Positions 6,275 to 12,673 of a stretch of 12,673 bases of DNA are shown here, in pieces (position 1 is the first letter of the stretch; each line of letters begins with the position of its first letter). Position numbers and translations under genes: made by a program. The notes under the pieces were generated by a model, which saw only the letters and a list, made by a program, of their open reading frames with translations, was not told where the DNA came from and did no database searches. The stretch is from Verrucomicrobiales bacterium. GTDB lineage: Bacteria; Verrucomicrobiota; Verrucomicrobiia; Verrucomicrobiales; DEV007. The DNA lies in the NCBI GenBank assembly GCA_023253615.1, contig JALRFZ010000146.1, positions 1 through 12,673 of the forward strand. Direction: 5' to 3'.

Positions 6275-8785
6275 ATGCGCAAGGGGGCGGGAAGGCGGTG
6301 GACGGGGGCGCTCGCGAGAGTCTCGCTCTTTCTGCTGATGCCGATGTCGACGACATCGCGAGCCGACGAGGCCGGGCGGAAGGTCGTGAATGAATTCCTC
6401 GGCAACCACTGCCTCAAGTGCCACGACTCCTCGGTGCAGAAAGGCGAACGCGATTTCGAGACGCTCGATCTGCCGCTGAAGACACATCACGATCTCCTCT
6501 CGGCGAAGGAGGTGATCGACCAGGTGACCCTGCGCGAGATGCCGCCGAAAGACGCCGCGCAACCCACCGATGAAGAGCGGCTCGCCGTGCTGCGCGCCCT
6601 GCGCGGCGGCATCGCCGAGGCTCGCTCGCAATTCGAGAGCACCGGATCGCGCACCGTGATGCGCCGCCTCTCGAACCGCGAGTATGAAAATACCGTCGAG
6701 ACCCTCTTTGGTCGGCGGGTCGATACCCTTGGGTTGACCGCTGATTTTCCCAAGGACAAAAAGAGCCATCACCTCGACACGATCGGCGATGCCCTCGTCA
6801 CCTCCGGCTTCCTCCTCGACCAGTATTTCCAATCGGCCAACCGCCTCGTCGAGAGCCGTCTCGGCAAACCCGCGATGGAGCCGAAGACCTGGCACTTCAC
6901 GAAGAACTTCAAGCAATACGAAGAGCTGAGCGGTCCGCACAAGGAGGCGCTCGATTACAAATTCCTCTGCCTCTACGAGCAGCCGAACACCGACACCCGC
7001 CAGGGCGGCTACGGCCACATCGAGGACTTTCTCGCGGGCGTGCCGGTGTCGGGTCTCTACGAGATCGACATCCTCGCGCAGGCGATGCACCGCGACACGC
7101 ACTACGATCCGAAGATCTTCGGGATCGATTTTTCCGAGCCCTTCCGCATCGGCGTGGTGCCGGGGGATGTCACGAAAGGCCACATCCACTACCCGCAGGC
7201 GATCGAGCCCATTCTCGCAGAGGCCGTCGTCCCTGACAAAGAGCCCACCTGGATGAAGTTCACGGTCTGGCTCGAGGCGGGGCAGACGCCGCGATTCATC
7301 TTTCCGAACGGTCCCTACGAGTCGCGCGCCTCGGTGCTCGAGATCAACCGTCGCTACAAGGATGAATTCAAGGGCAAGGTCTCCGACTCGGGCGTGGGCC
7401 GCGCCCACATTCTGCGCGAGGGCAAGCTGCCGCACATCCGCATCGGCGAGATCAAGGTGAAAGGACCGTTGAAAGAAGAGGGAGGCTCGCTCGAGGAGCT
7501 CGCCGTCTTCGGCAAAGGCGGATTCGGGGAGGGCAAGGCCATCGAGCAGCTCTTCGCCTTCGGCGAGAAAGCCTTCCGCCGTCCCCTCGATGAAAAGGAT
7601 CGTGCCCGCATCGAAGGCACTTACCAAAAGCGGCTCGAGGAAAAAGCCACGCCGCGGCAGGCCGCGCTCGATACGGTGAAACGCATCCTCTGTTCGCCGG
7701 CCTTCTTCTATCTCAGCGAGATCACGCCCGAGGAGGAGCGGACGCTGCGTCCCTACGATCTCGCCTCGCGGCTTTCCTACGCGCTCTGGGCCGGCCCGCC
7801 CGATGCGGCCCTCCTAGCCGCCGCCGACGACGGCACCCTGACAAACACCGAAACCCTCACGAAACAGATCGAGCGGATGTTGAAAGATCCCCGGTCCGGG
7901 GGATTCATCGAGGCCTTCCTCGACGCCTGGCTGAATCTCGGCGAGATCGGCAACCAGCCGCCTCCGCGACAGGTCGCGAGGGTTTTTTACGCCGAAGATC
8001 TGCCGACCTCGATGAAGGAGGAAGCGCGCCTCTTTTTCCGCCATCTCCTCGAAGAGAACGGACCGGTCACCGACTTCCTCGATTCCGATTACACCTTCGT
8101 CGACAAGAAGCTGGCCAACCTCTACGCCCTGCCCGAGAAGGAAAAACTGAGGCTCGCCGACGGCTTCCAGCGCGTCTCGCTGAAACCCGAAAGCCACCGG
8201 GGCGGCGTCCTCGGCATGGCGGGCGTCCTGACGGTGAGTGCGAACGGAGTCGAGACCTCGCCCGTAACGCGGGGTGTGTGGGTCTCGGAAAACATCCTCG
8301 GCATGCAGCCACCGCCGCCACCCGATGTCGTGCCCGAGATCGAATCCGACGTCAGCGGCGCGACGACGATCCGCGAGCGGCTCGCCAAACACGCCGCCGA
8401 CAAGACCTGCGCCGAATGCCATCGCAAGATCGATCCGCTCGGTTTCGGGCTCGAGACCTTTGACCCGATCGGCCGCTGGCGCACGAAGTATCCCGCGACG
8501 AAGAAGGATGGTCCCTCGCCGAAGATCGATGCCTCGGGTGAGTTTCCTTCGGGCGAGACCTATGCCGACTTCCGTGAGTTCAAGAAAATCCTCGCGGGCG
8601 AGCGGAAGGACCTTTTCACCCGCCACCTCGTCTCGAAACTGCTCTCCTACGCGACCGGACGCCACATGGAGGTGGTCGACGACTACGAGATCGGAGACAT
8701 CCTCGAAGAGGTGAAGAAGGAAAACTACGGGCTGAAGACGCTCGTCGTCGAGTCGCTCACGAGCGACATCTTCCGCTCGCGCTGA
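6275..8785 (+). CDS. Cytochrome-type DUF1587/DUF1592/DUF1588/DUF1585 multidomain protein
   Basis: The product has 836 residues with an N-terminal signal segment (hydrophobic ALARVSLFLLMPM, cleavage near residue 30). A CLKCH haem-binding motif lies at 46-50 in a PSCyt1/cytochrome c-like domain that includes REMPP. DUF1587 starts near 126 with RRLSNREYENTVETLFG. A beta-rich middle region spans about 200-410. DUF1595 is at about 420-485 (FGEKAFRRPLDEKDRARIEG, ILCSPAFFYL). DUF1592 is at about 490-620 (YDLASRLSYALWAGPPDAAL, DYTFVDKKLANLY). DUF1588 is at about 640-735 with a second CxxCH (CAECH, 712-716) followed by KIDPLGFGLETFDPIGRWR. DUF1585 is at about 755-832 (FTRHLVSKLLSYATGR, LVVESLTSDIFRSR). 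The domain order and length are those of the full-length family. It probably acts in the periplasm as a haem protein, possibly as a redox partner of the DUF1552 product, but substrate and reaction are unknown. The gene follows the DUF1552 stop after two bases. Confidence 0.92.
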   Translation: MRKGAGRRWTGALARVSLFLLMPMSTTSRADEAGRKVVNEFLGNHCLKCHDSSVQKGERDFETLDLPLKTHHDLLSAKEVIDQVTLREMPPKDAAQPTDEERLAVLRALRGGIAEARSQFESTGSRTVMRRLSNREYENTVETLFGRRVDTLGLTADFPKDKKSHHLDTIGDALVTSGFLLDQYFQSANRLVESRLGKPAMEPKTWHFTKNFKQYEELSGPHKEALDYKFLCLYEQPNTDTRQGGYGHIEDFLAGVPVSGLYEIDILAQAMHRDTHYDPKIFGIDFSEPFRIGVVPGDVTKGHIHYPQAIEPILAEAVVPDKEPTWMKFTVWLEAGQTPRFIFPNGPYESRASVLEINRRYKDEFKGKVSDSGVGRAHILREGKLPHIRIGEIKVKGPLKEEGGSLEELAVFGKGGFGEGKAIEQLFAFGEKAFRRPLDEKDRARIEGTYQKRLEEKATPRQAALDTVKRILCSPAFFYLSEITPEEERTLRPYDLASRLSYALWAGPPDAALLAAADDGTLTNTETLTKQIERMLKDPRSGGFIEAFLDAWLNLGEIGNQPPPRQVARVFYAEDLPTSMKEEARLFFRHLLEENGPVTDFLDSDYTFVDKKLANLYALPEKEKLRLADGFQRVSLKPESHRGGVLGMAGVLTVSANGVETSPVTRGVWVSENILGMQPPPPPDVVPEIESDVSGATTIRERLAKHAADKTCAECHRKIDPLGFGLETFDPIGRWRTKYPATKKDGPSPKIDASGEFPSGETYADFREFKKILAGERKDLFTRHLVSKLLSYATGRHMEVVDDYEIGDILEEVKKENYGLKTLVVESLTSDIFRSR

Positions 8786-8795
8786 GGGCGGGCGA

Positions 8796-9569
8796 TCAGC
8801 GTTGCCTCACCGCCTCATCGAGGAGGCGGTTGTAGATCTGCTGGCGCTCCGGCATGCCGAGCCCGCGGTTGCGGTATTCATACATCTTCACGTTGATGCT
8901 CTCGCGCTGTTCCAAGGAAAGGCGGGAAATCTTCGAGACGACCTCCGGCGGGATGGTCTGGTTGTCGCCGTAGCCGTCGGCCTTGAAGCCCTCCTTGATG
9001 TTGCGGGCGGCATTGCGGGCGTCGTTCATCTGATCGGGCGTGAGGACGCGTGGATCCGGTCCGCCGTGGGGTCCGGTGCCGCCACCGGGCGTGCCGTTGC
9101 CGACACGGTTCGAGACCACCGCGGCCGCCGCGCCTTTCGCGGGAGGAGGCGTCTTCTCATAACGGATCGAAAAGATCTCGCCGCCGCCCGCCATCTTGAT
9201 CCGCGCGGTGAGCGTCTCGATATCGGAGGGATTTCCCTTCACCTCCACGAGCTGCCAGCCCTCGGGACTGACCTGGTCGCGGGAAACCACGGAGGTCTTC
9301 CGTGTTTCGATGTCGAGGAGCGTGGCCACCGGCTCATCCGCGATGCGGGCGACGCCGGTGATGATGAGGGATTTGGAGAGGTCGAGGGTGCGGATGAAAG
9401 GCGAATGCTGCCGCAGGGCGGCAAAGTGGTCCGCGGTGACCTGACCGGGTAGGTCAAAGGCATCGGACGATTCCGTCGCCGGCTCTTGGGCGAAAATCGC
9501 CGCCACCGGAAGCCATGTGGCCACGGCAAACAGACAGGGAACGATCGGGTGCTGGCGGTTCGCGATCAT
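8796..9569 (-). CDS. Secreted protein of unknown function, 257 aa
   Basis: The product has a Sec signal peptide (LFAVATWLPVAAIFAQ, cleavage after Ala near residue 27). Residues ~35-150 form a beta-rich domain with HSPFIRTLDLSKSLIITGVA, VATLLDIETRKTSVVS and GWQLVEVKG. This resembles, from memory, small exported proteins that are common in Verrucomicrobiaceae. A Gly/Pro-rich linker (NGTPGGGTGPHGGPDP) leads to a helical C-terminal part (~180-257) containing LTPDQMNDARNAARNIKEGF, SLEQRESINVKMYEYRNRG and the terminal LLDEAVRQR. No enzyme motif is seen. The start at the ATG at 9569 is set by the signal peptide; upstream in-frame sequence is not protein-like. The gene converges on the DUF1592 gene, with only 10 bases between the two stop codons. 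Confidence 0.75.
   Translation of the reverse strand: MIANRQHPIVPCLFAVATWLPVAAIFAQEPATESSDAFDLPGQVTADHFAALRQHSPFIRTLDLSKSLIITGVARIADEPVATLLDIETRKTSVVSRDQVSPEGWQLVEVKGNPSDIETLTARIKMAGGGEIFSIRYEKTPPPAKGAAAAVVSNRVGNGTPGGGTGPHGGPDPRVLTPDQMNDARNAARNIKEGFKADGYGDNQTIPPEVVSKISRLSLEQRESINVKMYEYRNRGLGMPERQQIYNRLLDEAVRQR
8809..8830 (+). terminator. Possible terminator hairpin after the DUF1552/DUF1592 operon
   Basis: A perfect 8-bp stem (8809-8816 with 8823-8830, 6-base loop) lies 24 bases past the stop of the plus-strand operon, inside the last codons of the convergent gene. Only a weak T content follows, so intrinsic termination is uncertain. It may be incidental to the coding sequence. Confidence 0.25.
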
Positions 9570-9640
9570 CGTCGGGGAAAGTGTGCGCCGGATCGCGTGC
9601 CTGATCGAGTCACGGATATGCGCGGGATGGGACGGCCTCC

Positions 9641-9691
9641 CCCAAAAACCAAAACCCCACCCCGGCCAAAAGGAGGTCGGCCGGAGCGGGG
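9641..9691 (-). terminator. Rho-independent terminator downstream of the katG tail
   Basis: Bases 9655-9667 pair with 9679-9691 over 13 positions with two imperfect ones, around an 11-base loop. Read on the minus strand, the stem is followed by TTTTGGTTTTTGG (9642-9654). It begins about 45 bases past the stop of the KatG-like tail at 9736, as expected if a complete katG once ended here. It precedes the 257-aa secreted gene on the same strand. Confidence 0.65.
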
Positions 9692-9735
9692 CGGGAATCA
9701 GGGTTGCCCCTGAAAGGATTTTGGTGATGTCAGGA

Positions 9736-10221
<486 letters not shown>

Positions 10222-10268
10222 TCATTGACGGGAAAATTGGGCGAGTTCGGGGCCGCGCGGGCGGCAAT

Positions 10269-11366
10269 TCAATACCGCTCGACCGGCGACCGGCTGCCGG
10301 CCTCGGTGCTTCGCTGGTGGGCCCGCTCCTCCCCGAGGACGGCCACCCGCAGCTCCCAGATCGCCCGGGTGATCCGCTCGAGTTCGCCCGGCGACCACGT
10401 GGCCGGGGGCTGGAGCTGCAACTTGAAGCGGCCAACCCGCTCGAGCGCCGTTTCGACGACCGGCCCGGGCTGGGCGGCAACCACGCTGCGGGCCTGTTCG
10501 GCCAGTTCCACCCGATGGCAGATCATGAGCAGATCGTTGCCCGCGGCCAGGGCCAGAGCCAGGCCCTCCTCGAACGACGCGGCGTCGAGCACGGCCCCCA
10601 TGTCGAGGTCGTCGGTCATCACCAGCCCCGTAAAGCCACATTCGCCCCGCAAGAGATCGTTGACCACGAGCGGAGAGAGCGAGGCGGGCCGATCGACGGG
10701 ATCGAGCGACGGATAGCGGACGTGGCCGGTCATCATGCTGTCCACCAGGGGAACGAAGTGGCGAAACACGGCCAACTCGTGCTCGTCGAGCTCCGCCCGC
10801 GAGCGGTCGATCCGCGGAAAGGCGTGGTGCGGATCCTGGGTGGCCAGCGAATACCCCGGGAAATGCTTGCCGCAGGAGAGGACGCCCCCCGCCCGCAGCG
10901 ACTCGTTGAAGTCGCCGGCCAGCCGGATCACTTCCGCCGCCGTCCGCCCATAGCAGCGGCCGCGAAGCGAATTGTCGGCCTCGTCGTCGAACGAGATGTC
11001 GAGCACGGGGCAGAGATCGAGGTTGAACCCGAACAGCCGCAGCAGGTTGGCCGTGAGGTCGCCATGGCGGCGGACGAGCGCGGCATCGCCCCGCTCACGA
11101 AACTGTGCAGCATTCGGTGGCTCCTCGCTGATCGTCCGCAGCCGGGAGACCCGCCCCCCCTCCTGGTCGACCGTGATCACCGGCTCGACCGTCGAGAGGT
11201 CGCGGAGATCGTCGGTCAATTTCCGCAACTGCTCCGCCGATTCGATGTTGCGGCCGAAGAGGATGAAGCCGCCGGGCTGCACCCGGCGAAAGAGCGCCGC
11301 CGTCTCCGCGTCGAGCACCGGTCCGGGAACACCCACGAGCAACAACTGCCCGACATCAGCGGTCAT
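10269..11366 (-). CDS. nagZ: Glycoside hydrolase family 3 beta-N-acetylhexosaminidase (NagZ-type)
   Basis: The product has 365 residues, close to the single-domain NagZ length of about 340. It has no signal peptide, so it is probably cytoplasmic. Family motifs visible are GGFILFGRN (32-40), the strongly conserved VDQEGGRVSRL (66-76), FNLDLCPVLDI (114-124), GKHFPGY (166-172), the Asp-Pro-His dyad at 178-180 serving as acid/base, and VMTDDLDM (249-256), whose Asp252 should be the nucleophile. The usual His after KHFPG is replaced by Tyr172. NagZ removes GlcNAc from the 1,6-anhydroMurNAc muropeptides of peptidoglycan recycling. The neighbouring AmpG-like permease, 23 bases upstream on the same strand, supports that role. 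The start is firmly set by a strong Shine-Dalgarno. Sequence is Planctomycetes-like by recollection. Symbol is given by family and not proven. Confidence 0.85.
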   Translation of the reverse strand: MTADVGQLLLVGVPGPVLDAETAALFRRVQPGGFILFGRNIESAEQLRKLTDDLRDLSTVEPVITVDQEGGRVSRLRTISEEPPNAAQFRERGDAALVRRHGDLTANLLRLFGFNLDLCPVLDISFDDEADNSLRGRCYGRTAAEVIRLAGDFNESLRAGGVLSCGKHFPGYSLATQDPHHAFPRIDRSRAELDEHELAVFRHFVPLVDSMMTGHVRYPSLDPVDRPASLSPLVVNDLLRGECGFTGLVMTDDLDMGAVLDAASFEEGLALALAAGNDLLMICHRVELAEQARSVVAAQPGPVVETALERVGRFKLQLQPPATWSPGELERITRAIWELRVAVLGEERAHQRSTEAGSRSPVERY

Positions 11367-11369
11367 GCG

Positions 11370-11378
11370 TCACCTCCT
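11370..11378 (-). promoter_or_regulatory. Strong Shine-Dalgarno site of the GH3 gene
   Basis: Read on the minus strand the sequence is AGGAGGTGA, with its GGAGG core 6 bases before the ATG at 11366. It decides the start. No gene of the left-hand part of the window has a site this good. Confidence 0.8.
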
Positions 11379-11389
11379 CGAGACTCGTC

Positions 11390-12673
11390 TCACCCATGGT
11401 CACTCTCCTGTCGCCGTCCCTCGGCAGGGTCGAGCGGGATGCACGCCGTCGCGAGGAGCGACGGGATCGTGGCGGCCATCACCCAGCCGAAGAAGCCCGG
11501 ATAGCCGAGCCGCTCCTGGAGCCAGCCGCTCACCATGCCGGGGATCATCATCCCCGCCGCCATGAACCCCGTGCACAGGGCGTAGTGCACCGTCTGGTGG
11601 TCGCCGCGGGCGATCACCATGCAATAGACAAGGTAGGCGGTGAAACCGAAGCCGTAGCCGAATTGCTCGATCGCCACGGCGAGCGTGACCGCCCACAGGC
11701 TCTCCGGCCGGGCGACCGCGAGCCAGACATAGGCGAGGTTCGGCAGGTTGATCGCCAGTGCCATCGGCCAGAGCCACCGCCCCAGCCCGCCACGAGCGAC
11801 CAGAATCCCCCCCAGGATTCCTCCGAGCGAGAGCATCGCGATCCCGACCGTGCCGTAAGCGAAGCCGACGTCGGTGGTCGTGAGGCCGAGCCCGCCCTCA
11901 GACCGCGGATCGAGCAGGAAGGGGGAGACGAGCGCCACGAGTTGGGCCTCGGCCAGCCGGAACAGAAGCAGGAAGGCGAGCATCCGGCCGATCCCCGGCT
12001 TGCGGAAGAAGCTCACGACCGGCTCACCGAGCGCGGCAAACGAGACGACGGGCCCGGTGTGCCGCCGGTCGCCGGCCGGCCGGGGAAGCACCGCCGCGTG
12101 GTAGGCGGCGGTGGCCAGAAAGATCGCGGCCAGCATCAGGTACACCCACCGCCAGGCGGTCCGCACCTCGCCCGTCGCGGTCTCGAGCAGGCCGGCCACG
12201 ATCACCACCAGCCCGCGGCCCACGACGTTGGCGATCCGGTAGGCGACGCTGCGAATGCCGACGAAGTAAGCCTGCTGCCGATCGTCGAGCGCGGCCAGAT
12301 AGAAGCCATCGGCCGCGACGTCGTGGGTGGCGGAGAGGAAGGCGATCACCGCGAGCAGGAAAATCGTGGTCGTGAGCGGGCTGCCAGCACCGACCGTGGC
12401 GGCCAGCCCGCCCAGACTCGCCGCGATCAACACTTCCGTCGCGAGCGTCCAGCGGCGGCGGGTGGAGGTGCCTTCCACCACCATGCTCCAGAGCGGCTTG
12501 ATCACCCAGGGCAGATAGAGCCAGCCCGCGATCAGGGTGATCTCGGTGTTCGAGACATCGAGCCGCTTGTACATCACCGTGGCCAGGAACGTGACCACCA
12601 CGAGCGGCACAGCCTCGGCGAAGTACAGGCTCGGCACCCACCACCATGGGCCGCGATCAGCCGACGGAAGAGC
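11390..12673 (-). CDS. AmpG-like MFS permease, 5' end beyond the window
   Basis: About 427 residues are visible, with some dozen hydrophobic segments typical of a major-facilitator transporter of the inner membrane. The frame stays open to the window edge and reads GPWWWVPSLYFAEAVP at its start. That run belongs to the first membrane segment of the family, so an internal GTG at 12637 would cut it; the true start lies beyond 12673. Motifs include LYLPWVIKPLWS, ATHDVAADGFYLAAL, which matches the AmpG/PAT signature around A-x-D-I-x-x-D, and FGYGFGFTAYLVYCM. AmpG permeases import anhydro-muropeptides, the substrates of NagZ. The stop lies 23 bases before the NagZ-type start, so the two genes probably form an operon. 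Another MFS substrate, such as a siderophore or sugar acid, cannot be excluded. Confidence 0.8.
   Translation of the reverse strand, partial: ALPSADRGPWWWVPSLYFAEAVPLVVVTFLATVMYKRLDVSNTEITLIAGWLYLPWVIKPLWSMVVEGTSTRRRWTLATEVLIAASLGGLAATVGAGSPLTTTIFLLAVIAFLSATHDVAADGFYLAALDDRQQAYFVGIRSVAYRIANVVGRGLVVIVAGLLETATGEVRTAWRWVYLMLAAIFLATAAYHAAVLPRPAGDRRHTGPVVSFAALGEPVVSFFRKPGIGRMLAFLLLFRLAEAQLVALVSPFLLDPRSEGGLGLTTTDVGFAYGTVGIAMLSLGGILGGILVARGGLGRWLWPMALAINLPNLAYVWLAVARPESLWAVTLAVAIEQFGYGFGFTAYLVYCMVIARGDHQTVHYALCTGFMAAGMMIPGMVSGWLQERLGYPGFFGWVMAATIPSLLATACIPLDPAEGRRQESDHG

Noticed and set aside
4734..6356. Open frame of about 540 codons on the minus strand opposite the DUF1552 gene
   Set aside because: It is a shadow of the high-GC coding strand. 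The plus-strand product matches DUF1552 throughout, while the minus translation is an Arg/Glu/Leu-rich string with no family motif.
6140..7627. Long minus-strand frame opposite the cytochrome-type gene
   Set aside because: The plus strand carries conserved domains over the whole length, and the antisense product has no recognisable feature.

Overview
No complete, previously undescribed system is convincingly visible here. The most consequential observation is that the window appears to be a join of two unrelated pieces of DNA. It is high-GC bacterial sequence with the gene content of the Planctomycetes/Verrucomicrobia (PVC) group: a DUF1552 protein with a cytochrome-type DUF1587/1592/1588/1585 partner, a PQQ-type beta-propeller, a formylglycine-generating-enzyme-like lipoprotein, and many secreted proteins. 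Taxon statements rest on remembered family resemblance, not on a search.

Layout. Bases 1-1075 are mostly non-coding. They hold a 3'-truncated MOSC-domain (YiiM-like) gene fragment, a cluster of three short palindromes, and several copies of a repeat built on the word CACGGAT in both orientations, two of which form a long inverted repeat. Bases 1076-4737 carry four minus-strand genes: a secreted PQQ-like beta-propeller, a lipoprotein of the formylglycine-generating enzyme (FGE/sulfatase-modifying factor) family that keeps the catalytic Cys pair, and two small unknown proteins. A 251-base divergent intergenic region leads to a two-gene plus-strand operon (4989-8785): a Tat-type DUF1552 protein, then a large DUF1587/1592/1588/1585 protein with two CxxCH motifs. 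A convergent minus-strand secreted unknown follows (8796-9569).

At 9736-10125 one open frame encodes the N-terminal TPP-binding part of acetolactate synthase (IlvB) fused directly to the last ~31 residues of catalase-peroxidase (KatG). The switch occurs in a stretch that both families could share (Ala-Ile-Ala). A terminator downstream of the KatG tail belongs with the left-hand DNA. A terminator/promoter pair upstream of ilvB belongs with the right-hand DNA. The simplest reading is a contig chimera or a rearrangement between a Verrucomicrobia-like left part and a Planctomycetes-like right part.

The right part (about 9840-12673) holds the ilvB start, a GH3 beta-N-acetylhexosaminidase (NagZ-type) with a strong Shine-Dalgarno site, and an AmpG-like MFS permease whose 5' end lies beyond the window. 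The last two look like a peptidoglycan (muropeptide) recycling pair. The poorly understood DUF1552/DUF1592 operon and the FGE-like lipoprotein with a helical insertion are the most interesting intact genes.
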